A stretch of 64,000 bases of DNA, from NCBI RefSeq assembly GCF_009909195.1, contig NZ_JAAAMU010000012.1, positions 149,126 to 213,125 of the forward strand, given 5' to 3'. Positions within the stretch are counted from its first letter, which is position 1. Each line of letters opens with the position of its first letter. This DNA comes from Paenibacillus sacheonensis. Its GTDB lineage: Bacteria; Bacillota; Bacilli; Paenibacillales; Paenibacillaceae. Below are positions 42,249-50,712 of the stretch, piece by piece. Under the pieces are notes generated by a model that worked only from the letters and a program-made list of their open reading frames with translations, searched no databases and was not told the DNA's origin. The position numbers were made by a program, and so were the translations under genes.

Positions 42249-42635
42249 TTACCAATGAAAGTGCCTTATATTTCCCATCGTGTCGGCCACGTCGATCGTC
42301 ACCTTGCGGACGCTGAGCCGTCCCGGCTCGTAACCATGGCCCCGGTCGTCGACGAAATCGGATAACGGCAGACTGGATTTGACGGCAGGCAGTACGTCCG
42401 CTTTATAGGTGTACTTGTCATCGATGGTGATTCGGGCATTGAACCATACATGTCCAGTGTGGTTTTGGACCAGTAGATGCCCCTTCGTAACGGCAATCTC
42501 GGCAATGGGAATCTGGCTGGTTGGAGCGGGGACGCATCCCGTCATCATGCTCGCCAGGCAGACGAGCAGCAAGAACGATGAGCCGATTCTCCCCGCGGGC
42601 TTACTTATGACATTCGTCAGGTTTATCCGCATCAT
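42249..42635 (-). CDS. Small predicted lipoprotein, unknown function
   Basis: About 128 residues. A hydrophobic signal segment (LLLVCLASMMTGC) ends in a lipobox-like MTGC. The mature part has two beta-rich stretches, HLLVQNHTGHVWFNARITID and GRLSVRKVTIDVADTMGN, and ends HFHW. No known family is recognised. It is the last gene of a four-gene operon with the degenerate phosphoesterase and two membrane proteins. Start at ATG 42635 has AAGGA upstream; ATG 42650, which overlaps the preceding stop, is also possible. Confidence 0.6.
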   Translation of the reverse strand: MMRINLTNVISKPAGRIGSSFLLLVCLASMMTGCVPAPTSQIPIAEIAVTKGHLLVQNHTGHVWFNARITIDDKYTYKADVLPAVKSSLPLSDFVDDRGHGYEPGRLSVRKVTIDVADTMGNIRHFHW

Positions 42636-42646
42636 CCACGTTCCTT

Positions 42647-44056
42647 TCATTCCGATTCAACAGACAATGCAAGGTCAAAGAACAGATTGGGCGAGGAGGG
42701 GTGGCTGCGATGCACCTCGACGGCTATGACGTTAGCCCCCTTCGCCAGCTTGTTCAAATGGGCTTTTAAATCAATTCTTCGGTAAAAGGAAAATTCATTC
42801 GGAAACGCGAGCGAGGATTCGGTTAAAATTCCGGATAGAATGGCGTCCCTGGATACTTCCTGGCCGTTCAGATATACGACGTAACCGTCCTCATAAGCGA
42901 TATTCACGTATAAATCGGATAACTCCTTCGGATCGATATCCAAGTCAAACGACTTGCGAAAATAATAAGTCGGGGACTTCGAGCCTTCCAAGTCGGTTTG
43001 AACATAAGTCTGCCGATCCCTGTTATTCGTATTTCCCAAAGGCCCTCTGCCAAGCTCCCATGCGGAATCGTCGTATTCCGGACTGCGCCAATCGTAAGCA
43101 GGCAGCGGGACAATTTCCGTGTGCGACGTTTCGATGACCGGACCTTCTCCCACCAAGTCTCCCCCCTCCGGCAAAGCGGATTTGATTGCCTCGCTGCCCG
43201 GATGATAGCGCCATAAAGATTGAATGCCCACGAGAGGGACTTCCTGTTTCTCCTTCATGGTAGTCAGATTCCATGATGCCAGATTCTGCGCATCCTGTTT
43301 CAGTTGATCCAGCACTATGCCTTGTTTATTCTCAGCCTTAATAACCAACGTGTTATCGACGGCTTCCAATACCGTAATGAAAGGCATTTCCTTCAGCTTG
43401 GTCAAATCCCAAACTCCCCAGCCCTCATATTCGGCGGGCCTATAACCGGAGGACTGTTGCGTGACGGCCAATTGAAGAACATAGACGGAATCGCGGATGA
43501 AAACCGCGTTGATCCCGGCGGCTCGGAACGCGTTCCATACTTCGGGAAGCTTGGGGTCCTTGCTCAGCCAGACGAAGTTGAACAGCTGCTTTTTTTCGTC
43601 AACCGTCCTGCCGATCCATTCCAGCTGACGGTCTCCCGCATCCGGTAACCGATCGGCGTTCAGGAAGAACATTCTGGCGTTTCCATGACTGGTCGCATAC
43701 ACCGATTTCCCGTAACCCGGAAGCGTCCCGGTAGGCACTTGCGGATAAGCTTGGCTGAAATGCTCTTCCGTCGCAGAACCGTCATAAATGGGATAAATCT
43801 GAAACGCTTGCGCTCCCGGATTACGCTGCAGCAGCCGATGGGATGCGACAAAATACGAAATGTCCCGGAATTGCTTGATCGAATCCCCGATTTCCCCTTC
43901 CTGCTGGTTAAAATAGCCGAATCGTAACGGCATGGACGATGCCGCGGATGTCTTGAATCCCGTCATCGGCACTCTTGTCCAATAAAAAGAACAGACCAGA
44001 ACACCAAAGAACACGAGCAGCGATAGCGAGAGTTTGTATTTGGAAATGACCGGCAT
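42647..44056 (-). CDS. Membrane-anchored degenerate metallophosphoesterase-like protein
   Basis: A 469-residue protein with one N-terminal span (LSLSLLVFFGVLVCSFYW) and an external part. Residues ~150-210 (HGNARMFFLNADRLPD, QLEWIGRTVDEKKQ) align in pattern with the middle of calcineurin-like phosphoesterases, but the metal motifs GD, GNH[ED] and GHxH are absent. Residues ~280-465 form a galactose-binding-like sandwich of the kind that follows such enzymes: YDDSAWELGRGPLG, TYYFRKSFDLD, DGYVVYLNGQEVSRD and GANVIAVEVHRSH. I infer a pseudoenzyme, perhaps ligand binding. It is in an operon with two membrane proteins and a lipoprotein, divergent from a true phosphoesterase. Confidence 0.55.
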   Translation of the reverse strand: MPVISKYKLSLSLLVFFGVLVCSFYWTRVPMTGFKTSAASSMPLRFGYFNQQEGEIGDSIKQFRDISYFVASHRLLQRNPGAQAFQIYPIYDGSATEEHFSQAYPQVPTGTLPGYGKSVYATSHGNARMFFLNADRLPDAGDRQLEWIGRTVDEKKQLFNFVWLSKDPKLPEVWNAFRAAGINAVFIRDSVYVLQLAVTQQSSGYRPAEYEGWGVWDLTKLKEMPFITVLEAVDNTLVIKAENKQGIVLDQLKQDAQNLASWNLTTMKEKQEVPLVGIQSLWRYHPGSEAIKSALPEGGDLVGEGPVIETSHTEIVPLPAYDWRSPEYDDSAWELGRGPLGNTNNRDRQTYVQTDLEGSKSPTYYFRKSFDLDIDPKELSDLYVNIAYEDGYVVYLNGQEVSRDAILSGILTESSLAFPNEFSFYRRIDLKAHLNKLAKGANVIAVEVHRSHPSSPNLFFDLALSVESE

Positions 44057-44058
44057 GA

Positions 44059-44484
44059 TTAACCCTCACCTCCGGGCAGCGTATTCGGCAGGGCTGGCCA
44101 CCACAGGATGGCGTGGTAAACCGTCGGCCACAGGATGACCAGATTGACAACGAAAGCAATGGCAAATCCGATCGTCCATGGTTTCAGCGCAACCTCTTTC
44201 CGTCCGATCGTCCAGTGGAATATTGCCCATGAGGCCAGCCAAACGAGCAGTCCGACCGTTTCTTTGCCTGCATAGGGTCCGATCCCCCACCAAGAGGGAA
44301 TCCACGAGCCTAACTTCAGCAAAATCGGATTCGCTTTGAGCGGATTGTAATAACTCCATAAGTGACAGACCGTCATCGCAATGATGCCAAGATATACCGA
44401 AAGCAGAACGGCCGCGATCTCGCCCGTTTTTCGTTGCTTGTGTTCGTTCACGATTTTCTCCCCCTGAACCGTCTTGAAATTCAT
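44059..44484 (-). CDS. Membrane protein of unknown function (141 aa)
   Basis: A 141-residue protein with three predicted spans (about 22-45, 76-92 and 103-125) and aromatic-rich loops (SWIPSWWGIGPYAGKET, HAILWWPALP). No known family is recognised. Its ATG overlaps the stop of the 187-residue membrane protein upstream (ATGA), and the degenerate phosphoesterase gene starts 2 nt after its end, so the three are tightly coupled. Conserved-looking histidines in TVCHLW, IFHWTIG and VYHAILW could bind a cofactor, but this is speculation. Confidence 0.55.
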   Translation of the reverse strand: MNFKTVQGEKIVNEHKQRKTGEIAAVLLSVYLGIIAMTVCHLWSYYNPLKANPILLKLGSWIPSWWGIGPYAGKETVGLLVWLASWAIFHWTIGRKEVALKPWTIGFAIAFVVNLVILWPTVYHAILWWPALPNTLPGGEG

Positions 44485-45044
44485 ACCATTCTCAGTTTCG
44501 TCAAGCCGATGCCAAACGCGAATCCAATCAGCAGACAGATCCAGAACAGCGTGATTAATAAAGCAATGATCCCGCCAACCGCCGAGCCCGGTTCGAGCGT
44601 ATGGCGGAACCGGCGCAATAAGAAGCCTGCCGCTATTCCCAGAGGGAGCGGATACAGCGAGACGAATTCTTTATATTCCATGAGAATCAAATGTACCTCG
44701 GGGCTATGGTACATCAGCCACTCCTGCGGGCCGTCCGGCCCCCGGTATGCAATGTAGAGCCAGTTACCGAAGATGATCGTGAGCAGAACCATTGCATTCG
44801 TGAGCCAGAGCACCCATTCCAGCTTGGCCGCGGCCCCTATCTTGCCACGCAGCATGGGATAGATCAGGTGAATCGTTTGGCAGCTCATGATAACGGTGAC
44901 GGTTGCTCCCAATCCGTGAAGGACGGCTTGCAGCTTATGGTTGCTGAATCCGATTACATTGAACAAAGGGATCGATAAAAAAAGGGCGGCGGCTACGCAC
45001 GCTTGCGTAACCGCAAAATCTCTTGCGGTAAACAATGATTTCAT
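44481..45044 (-). CDS. Membrane protein of unknown function (187 aa)
   Basis: First gene of the four-gene operon. The 187-residue product has about five spans. Several histidines sit at span borders: NHKLQAVLHGLGA, TIHLIYPML and MYHSPEVHLILMEYKEF. This pattern recalls small heme- or metal-binding membrane proteins, but I recognise no family. A clear promoter was not identified; the upstream region shared with the divergent phosphoesterase gene is AT-rich. Confidence 0.55.
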   Translation of the reverse strand: MKSLFTARDFAVTQACVAAALFLSIPLFNVIGFSNHKLQAVLHGLGATVTVIMSCQTIHLIYPMLRGKIGAAAKLEWVLWLTNAMVLLTIIFGNWLYIAYRGPDGPQEWLMYHSPEVHLILMEYKEFVSLYPLPLGIAAGFLLRRFRHTLEPGSAVGGIIALLITLFWICLLIGFAFGIGLTKLRMV

Positions 45045-45392
45045 CGGCTGTCCATCTCTCTCTCGGGTTTTACTTGCTTGCTAGGATCATCTTTATGAAG
45101 TGTACAGAAGAATTGTAAAGAGAATATTAGTGCTAGTTTAGGAGATTGAAAAATTATTAACTATTTACGAATTCAAGTACATGACGATTTTTACAGTATT
45201 TGGTTACATTAATATTAACTTAAAGAACCCTTTAAACAGCGTTAACGTTGAACGAGTAAGATGTGATTTGTTCGGACAGTCGGGAAAACCCGTTAACCGC
45301 AAATCGTTCCCAGAACGTCAGTTGGCGAAAGGAGGTAAGAAAGCGGTTTCCTGCGTTCCGGCTACTAAAATGAAGTTGAGAGGAAGTTAAGG
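45045..45392. promoter_or_regulatory. AT-rich divergent control region with TTAACT/TTTACA motifs
   Basis: The 348-nt space between the divergent operons holds no convincing gene. It contains several Pho-box-like hexamers: TTAACT 45157, TTTACG 45164, TTTACA 45190, TTACAT 45204, TTAACT 45215, TTAACG 45242. Two of them (45204, 45215) have the 11-bp period of PhoP sites. A CGGG-AAAA-CCCG hairpin lies near 45285. Phosphate control is a hypothesis only. Confidence 0.35.
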
Positions 45393-46883
45393 ATGAAGGA
45401 AAAGTTAAAAGGCATGTTGAAAGGCAAGCGGAAAAGCATCTTCGCGGTTGTTGGTGTCAGCACTCTTCTTTTCACGGTTGGTATTTTCAACGCGTCGGCT
45501 GAAACCAACTTTATTAAAAGCCCTTATATGCTGTTCGAGGGTTCCAACACCTCGATGAGCCTCCTTTGGCAGACGAGCGATGACCAAGCGAACGTCATCA
45601 AATGGGGGACCGACGCCTCCTATGCGATGGGGCATGAGACCGTTGGGACCTTCGGTACCGACCACCAGCACAAGTTCACCATCACGGGGCTGAAGCCGGC
45701 AACCAAGTACTATTATGACGTAGACGGTCAGACCGGCTCTTTCGTCACCGCGCCCGCGGATAACGCGACTTCCGTAAAGTTCCTTTCCTACGGCGACAGC
45801 CGTACCCAACCAAGCTATCAGGAGCAGGTAGCAGGCCTGGCGCTCAAGGCATATGCCGCCGACCCTGCCTACCAGACCATTCTCTTGAACAGCGGTGATA
45901 TTGCCTCCAGCGATACGGAGAGCAACTGGACAGCGCAATACTTCGTTCCCGGATCCACCTACCCTCAGCTGCACACGCTCCAATCCGAAGTTCCAATGGT
46001 CGGAGCGAGGGGCAACCACGAGGGAGCGGGATCTGTCTATGGAAAGTACTTCCCTTATCCGTACGTGTCCAACTTCTACTGGTCCTTCGATTACGGCCCG
46101 GTCCATATTACAGTGGTGGACGAGTATGCCGACTATAAACCAGGCTCGGCTCAGTACAACTGGCTGGTCAACGATCTTGCCTCCACGACCAAGCCGTGGA
46201 AGATCGTGATGGCCCACAATCCGGCGTGGGGTGCCGGTACTCATGGGAACGATTCGAATGTTCAGAACGTCATCCATCCGCTCCTGAAGCAGTATGGGGT
46301 ACAGTTGTACCTCAACGGACATAACCATAACTACGCCCGCGCGGAAGTCGACGGGATCGAGTACCTCACCTCCGGCGGCGGCGGGGCTCCTTCGTATGCG
46401 GTAGATCCGACTTGGCCGAACATCGTTAAAGCCGAAAGCACGTACTTCTTATCCGAGTTCGATGTGAATGGGAAAAACATGCATGTTACTTCCCGCCGGT
46501 TAGACGGCTCGGTAATCGAAACCGTGACGCTTAACAACAACAAGCTCCCGGTTGCTAATGCCGGACTTGATCAAACGGTGACCGACGACTGCAACGGCAA
46601 CAGCTGCAAGAACGTAAATGCCCCGAAAAGGACCGGACCCAAAGATCCGGGTTTCGAAAAGATTACCCTAAACGGAACCGAAAGCTTGGATCAGGACGGA
46701 ACGATCTCTTCCTACGTCTGGAAAGAGGGCGAAACTTCGATTGCCACCGGCGCCGCGCCGATCGTCAACCTGTCCGTTGGCACCCATACGGTTACCCTTA
46801 CGGTGACAGATGACGATGGCGCCACTGCCACGGATACCGTGGTCGTCACCGTGAATCCGAGCTCGAAGGATAACAACAAATAG
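45393..46883 (+). CDS. Secreted purple-acid-phosphatase-like metallophosphoesterase with PKD domain
   Basis: A 496-residue exported enzyme. A signal peptide (~12-36) is followed by a fibronectin-like PAP N-terminal domain (~40-120, SLLWQTSDDQANVIKWG) and a calcineurin-like domain with all metal motifs: GDSR (134-137), GD (168-169), GNHE (207-210), H275 and GHNH (309-312). A C-terminal PKD-like module (~390-490) carries an unusual DDCNGNSCKN insertion, two cysteines that may pair or bind calcium with acidic residues. It probably removes phosphate from external esters. AGAGGA precedes ATG 45393. It heads the plus-strand operon and faces the operon with the degenerate relative. Confidence 0.9.
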   Translation: MKEKLKGMLKGKRKSIFAVVGVSTLLFTVGIFNASAETNFIKSPYMLFEGSNTSMSLLWQTSDDQANVIKWGTDASYAMGHETVGTFGTDHQHKFTITGLKPATKYYYDVDGQTGSFVTAPADNATSVKFLSYGDSRTQPSYQEQVAGLALKAYAADPAYQTILLNSGDIASSDTESNWTAQYFVPGSTYPQLHTLQSEVPMVGARGNHEGAGSVYGKYFPYPYVSNFYWSFDYGPVHITVVDEYADYKPGSAQYNWLVNDLASTTKPWKIVMAHNPAWGAGTHGNDSNVQNVIHPLLKQYGVQLYLNGHNHNYARAEVDGIEYLTSGGGGAPSYAVDPTWPNIVKAESTYFLSEFDVNGKNMHVTSRRLDGSVIETVTLNNNKLPVANAGLDQTVTDDCNGNSCKNVNAPKRTGPKDPGFEKITLNGTESLDQDGTISSYVWKEGETSIATGAAPIVNLSVGTHTVTLTVTDDDGATATDTVVVTVNPSSKDNNK

Positions 46884-47014
46884 GACCAGCATGGATGATG
46901 CCAAGGTACTTCACAGCGGTACCATGTACTTAACAGCCCGATTTAGAGCTGGTGCGCGCACTGCGGCCACTGGTAACGAGTAAGTCGGGATGCTGATTGT
47001 TCGCAGTAACTAAC

Positions 47015-47043
47015 GGCGGCCGCAGGTTTTCCCTGCGGCCGCC
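47015..47043. terminator. GC-rich 12-bp hairpin between phosphoesterase and HupE genes
   Basis: GGCGGCCGCAGG (47015-47026) and CCTGCGGCCGCC (47032-47043) pair perfectly, without a T-run. It may trim or partly end the phosphoesterase transcript before the HupE-type gene. Confidence 0.5.
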
Positions 47044-47075
47044 CCCTAACTTCAAGAAGAAACGAGGGCATCGTC

Positions 47076-48230
47076 ATGCCTGTACAATGGTTCCGAAAAC
47101 TAGCTCCATTGATTCTGATGTTCGGTTTATTTTTTGGCGGAGTTACCCCCGTCTTCGCACATGACATGTATCTAGGAGGATCGGAATGGGCCATTGGCAA
47201 GGATCGCATTCTGTTCACGATCGACCTTGACCCCGCCATATTGCAGCAAATAGAAGCGATCAAGGAACTCGGAGACCTTGACAGTCTCACCGACGAGCAG
47301 CGCCGGAAAATGGAAACCGATATCGTTCAGCCCTATATGAACGAGAAGCTCTCGGTCTCCGTCAATGACCGTCCTTATCCGGTTACGGTGGAGAAAATGG
47401 AGAAGGAAGGGACAGTATGGAGAACGTGGATGAAGGCTAGTGATTTACGTTTGGACCAGCAAGACAACAAGGTTAAGATTAATTACCATCTGTTATTCGA
47501 AGAAACCAATAATCAGCATGTGAGTATTGGCTATATTTATTTCACCGATGCCGATGACGATTCGGTAAAGAAGGTCTTCGATTATAGCCAGCCGGATTTG
47601 ATGCATACGTTCGATTCCAGCCATGCGGTATGGGAGTTCTCCATGAAATCCAAAGCCGCCGCTTTACGGTCGCAAATTGCTACCTTCCTCGTACTTGGAA
47701 TCAAACATATCCTGACCGGATATGATCACATAACCTTCTTGGTTGCTTTGATTGTGATAGGTTTATCCACCAGGGAAGCCTTGAAAATTATTACTTCGTT
47801 TACATTGGCGCACAGCATTACTTTGCTGCTGGCGGCCATGCAGGTAATCACTCTGAACGCTAGATTCGTCGAGAGCGTGATCGCCCTCTCCATCTGTTAT
47901 ATCGCGGTGGAAAACCTGTTCGCAAAACAGGTCAATTATCGATGGCTGGTCACCTTTGTCTTCGGATTAGTGCATGGATTCGGCTTTGCCAGCGCTCTCG
48001 AGGAGCTCGTCAGAGGAAAATCGAATCTCGTTCTCTCGGTGGTCTCGTTTAACGTCGGCGTGGAGACGGGACAGTTAATCATCTTTTTAATCCTGCTGCC
48101 CCTTCTGTACTTGATAAGGAAAAAGTTCTCGATCAGGAGAGTAACCGCCGTAGCCTCCATAGCCATTTTTGTGCTTGGTTTGATCTGGTTCGTCGATCGG
48201 GTGTTCAATTTGCAAGTGATACCGTTCTAA
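47076..48230 (+). CDS. HupE/UreJ_2 family membrane protein
   Basis: A 384-residue protein with a signal sequence cleaved near FAHD, an external N-terminal domain (~27-200, rich in Asp and Lys) and six to seven spans in the C-terminal half. Family marks are GIKHILTGYDHITFL, ITSFTLAHSITLL, GLVHGFGFASALEEL and FNVGVETGQL, with conserved His/Asp residues on the membrane side. HupE and UreJ proteins are linked to nickel or cobalt handling, but this subfamily with an external domain has no firm role. It follows the phosphoesterase gene and is 25 nt from the TPR gene, so the last two form an operon. Confidence 0.85.
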   Translation: MPVQWFRKLAPLILMFGLFFGGVTPVFAHDMYLGGSEWAIGKDRILFTIDLDPAILQQIEAIKELGDLDSLTDEQRRKMETDIVQPYMNEKLSVSVNDRPYPVTVEKMEKEGTVWRTWMKASDLRLDQQDNKVKINYHLLFEETNNQHVSIGYIYFTDADDDSVKKVFDYSQPDLMHTFDSSHAVWEFSMKSKAAALRSQIATFLVLGIKHILTGYDHITFLVALIVIGLSTREALKIITSFTLAHSITLLLAAMQVITLNARFVESVIALSICYIAVENLFAKQVNYRWLVTFVFGLVHGFGFASALEELVRGKSNLVLSVVSFNVGVETGQLIIFLILLPLLYLIRKKFSIRRVTAVASIAIFVLGLIWFVDRVFNLQVIPF

Positions 48231-48255
48231 GAGAAACACAGGAAGAGAGAATGAC

Positions 48256-49569
48256 ATGAATAAAAATAGATCCCCTCATTTTTTTGTTTCCATCATGATT
48301 GCTTGTATGGTTTTCATTACGAGTCCCGGCACCGGCCTGGCACAAAGCAGTTCTGCCGGCCTCGAACAGGATTACGGCAATAAAGCAAACCGATTCATTG
48401 CCGCCAAAAATTATGAGCAGGCCGCTTTAGTTTTGGAAGAACTCCTGGCAAAGAATCCGGAACTGAAAAATGAAACGGTCTACAAGCAATTAACCCATAT
48501 CTATGATGACTACCTCTTTAATTTTCAAAAAGCGTTGTCCGTTTATAAGAAGTATCTTGACCGATTCCCCGAGGGTAAATTTGCCGGCGCCTTTCGGGAA
48601 AGAGTCGCTTATTTGAATGAAAGACGTTCTGAATGGCCAGCATTGCGAGATTTTGGAAAAGTACGGCTGAAAGAGGACAACATTCCCATCAAACAAAGCC
48701 TGGTGGAAGTCGAAGCCATTCTGTCAAAGAATGAGGACGCCTTGATTGCGCCCGAAATGCATATCTATTTGGCAAATAACTATTTTGTAAGCGGCGACTA
48801 CCGGAAGGCGAGCGAGCATGCGGGAAAATATATAAAGAGCTTTGCCAAGGCCGGCATGTCAAACACCGACAAAGCCCTGGCCTTGCAGTTGTATTCCGAC
48901 ATTCTCGTTAAGCAGCATCATTATGAAAAGGCCATCCAATCCCTGGATCAGGCAATGGCGTTGGAAAATCCCGGAGAAAACTTTAATTATGCCTTGAAAA
49001 AAAGCCATATTATCACACAAAGGAACATGTTGTATGGATTCATTATTTGCCTGTTGTACTTTATAACGGTCCTAATGGCCACAAAATTTTGGCGGCGGCT
49101 TCATTCGCAAAAATTCACAGGGCGCCTTGCCGCGCCTTTATTGCTTCTTGCTCTCCTATCGCTAGGTCCGGCCTTGATCTTAAACATAACTGAAGAACCG
49201 GAAGTCGATCCGCGGTTTTTCTTTGACCTGTTGGGCTTATCTATCCTATCGCTTATGACAATAAAGCTTCTTGCTCCGCTGTCATCGAAAACGGGCAGAT
49301 TGGTTTATGTTTTGATGAGTTGTTTGCATATGGGCGCCGCTTCTTTCATGGCCTATTACATCACTGTTTTCCATGGGAGCAGGACCATGATGAACACTGT
49401 AATAGAAGCTGATATAGATCCCGTGGCTTTCCTATTTCGGATGTTAATGTGGTGTTCGGTCGCTGCAGCCTTATTAATAACCATTGCTTATGCTATTATT
49501 TTTTCGAAAAAGGGAGCAGATGGCGGATATAGTTTGCCGAAACCGCCGTCCGATAGAAGCCTCTTATGA
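48256..49569 (+). CDS. TPR-containing membrane protein, unknown function
   Basis: A 437-residue protein: signal peptide (~1-30), then an external or periplasm-facing helical region (~35-255) with TPR-like repeats (ANRFIAAKNYEQAALVLEEL, NFQKALSVYKKYLDRFPEGK, YLANNYFVSGDYRKASEHAG), followed by five hydrophobic spans (~260-420). No known family is named by me. Base composition is more AT-rich than the genes to the left. Together with the HupE-type protein it may form a membrane complex in which the TPR region docks a partner such as the phosphoesterase; this is inference from order only. Confidence 0.6.
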   Translation: MNKNRSPHFFVSIMIACMVFITSPGTGLAQSSSAGLEQDYGNKANRFIAAKNYEQAALVLEELLAKNPELKNETVYKQLTHIYDDYLFNFQKALSVYKKYLDRFPEGKFAGAFRERVAYLNERRSEWPALRDFGKVRLKEDNIPIKQSLVEVEAILSKNEDALIAPEMHIYLANNYFVSGDYRKASEHAGKYIKSFAKAGMSNTDKALALQLYSDILVKQHHYEKAIQSLDQAMALENPGENFNYALKKSHIITQRNMLYGFIICLLYFITVLMATKFWRRLHSQKFTGRLAAPLLLLALLSLGPALILNITEEPEVDPRFFFDLLGLSILSLMTIKLLAPLSSKTGRLVYVLMSCLHMGAASFMAYYITVFHGSRTMMNTVIEADIDPVAFLFRMLMWCSVAAALLITIAYAIIFSKKGADGGYSLPKPPSDRSLL

Positions 49570-49628
49570 TAGCGCCTTTCATGCAAGGCTGGTTATGCAA
49601 GCTGGATTCTTCGCAGTTCGCTATACGT

Positions 49629-49672
49629 GAATAGACCGCCAATAAGTCAATCGACTTATTGGCGGTCTATTC
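49629..49672. terminator. Perfect 20-bp hairpin, likely bidirectional terminator
   Basis: Arms 49629-49648 and 49653-49672 are perfectly complementary around an AATC loop; flanks are only weakly T-rich. It lies between the TPR gene (+) and the sugar permease gene (-). Confidence 0.7.
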
Positions 49673-49808
49673 GTTACATCGCATTCATCAAACGGCAAAT
49701 CGTTACGGCCCTTGGGCTTTGGTCGTATTGCTCTAGCCGAAAGCCCTCATTGCCAGTACGCGCCCCAATAGTTGCTTCAGAAGTAGAACAGTCCAGGATC
49801 TCCTACCA

Positions 49809-50699
49809 CTAGCCTTTTAATGAGCCGACCATAATGCCTTTGACAAAGTATTTCTGCAAGAACGGATAGGCGACGAGAATGGGTAACGTCGCTATCACAA
49901 TGGTCGAATACTGAATGAGCGCTCTATACATGTCCTCCGCTTGACCGCTGATTCCGTTTTGTACTTGCAACATGCTGCCTTTATCATTTTGAATAAGGAT
50001 TTCCCTAAGGATCAGCTGTAGGGGAAAGGTACTTCGATCTCTAAGGAATATGGCCGCATTAAACCATGAATTCCACATCGCTACGCCATAGAATAACACC
50101 ATAACCGCAATAATGGGCATTGATAATGGAAGGATGATTCTAAAAAGCACCGTAAAGTCATTTGCCCCGTCCATCTTAGCAGACTCTTCAAGACTCTCGG
50201 GAATCTGCATAAATGAGGTTCTCATGATGATAAGATTCCATGTACTTATTGCGCTTGGGAGAATAATAGCCCATCTCGTATCGTATATTCCCAGATCTTT
50301 AACCAATAAGTAAAACGGAATAAGGCCGCCGCTAAAGAACATCGTTATGGTGATTAGAATTAATATATATTTTGAGAATAAAACCCCTTTTCTTGATAAC
50401 GCATATCCCCCGAAGCAAGTAAAAATCATGCTAATCAAGGTTCCAACCACAACGTAATAAACGGTATTGTAATATCCGATGCTGATATTGGGATTATTTA
50501 ACACCAACGAGTAGCCTTTCCATGTAAACCCAAGAGGTTTGAGCAATATTCCTTCATGCTGCATCAATAGCCTCGGATCGCTTAATGAAGCGAAAATTAC
50601 ATATAGCATCGGATATATACATGCGATGGAAAGCACGGACAAGAAAATGATATTAATCAAATCGAACGTTTTTTCACTCATTGAACGATTATGAATCAT
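49809..50699 (-). CDS. Carbohydrate ABC transporter permease (LplC-type)
   Basis: Second permease of a CUT1-type sugar importer, 296 residues with six spans. The EAA loop reads ESAKMDGANDFTVLFRIILP, where it contacts the ATPase; the end KYFVKGIMVGSLKG is typical of LplC/YtcP proteins. No ATPase gene is in the cluster, so a shared MsmX-type ATPase is expected. It is the last gene of the SBP-permease-permease operon. Its sequence is AT-rich relative to the window. Confidence 0.92.
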   Translation of the reverse strand: MIHNRSMSEKTFDLINIIFLSVLSIACIYPMLYVIFASLSDPRLLMQHEGILLKPLGFTWKGYSLVLNNPNISIGYYNTVYYVVVGTLISMIFTCFGGYALSRKGVLFSKYILILITITMFFSGGLIPFYLLVKDLGIYDTRWAIILPSAISTWNLIIMRTSFMQIPESLEESAKMDGANDFTVLFRIILPLSMPIIAVMVLFYGVAMWNSWFNAAIFLRDRSTFPLQLILREILIQNDKGSMLQVQNGISGQAEDMYRALIQYSTIVIATLPILVAYPFLQKYFVKGIMVGSLKG

Positions 50700-50712
50700 T
50701 TCAACACACCCT

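Noticed and set aside
45181..45390. 69-codon frame upstream of the phosphoesterase gene
   Set aside because: No ribosome site and it covers the AT-rich control region; regarded as leader DNA.
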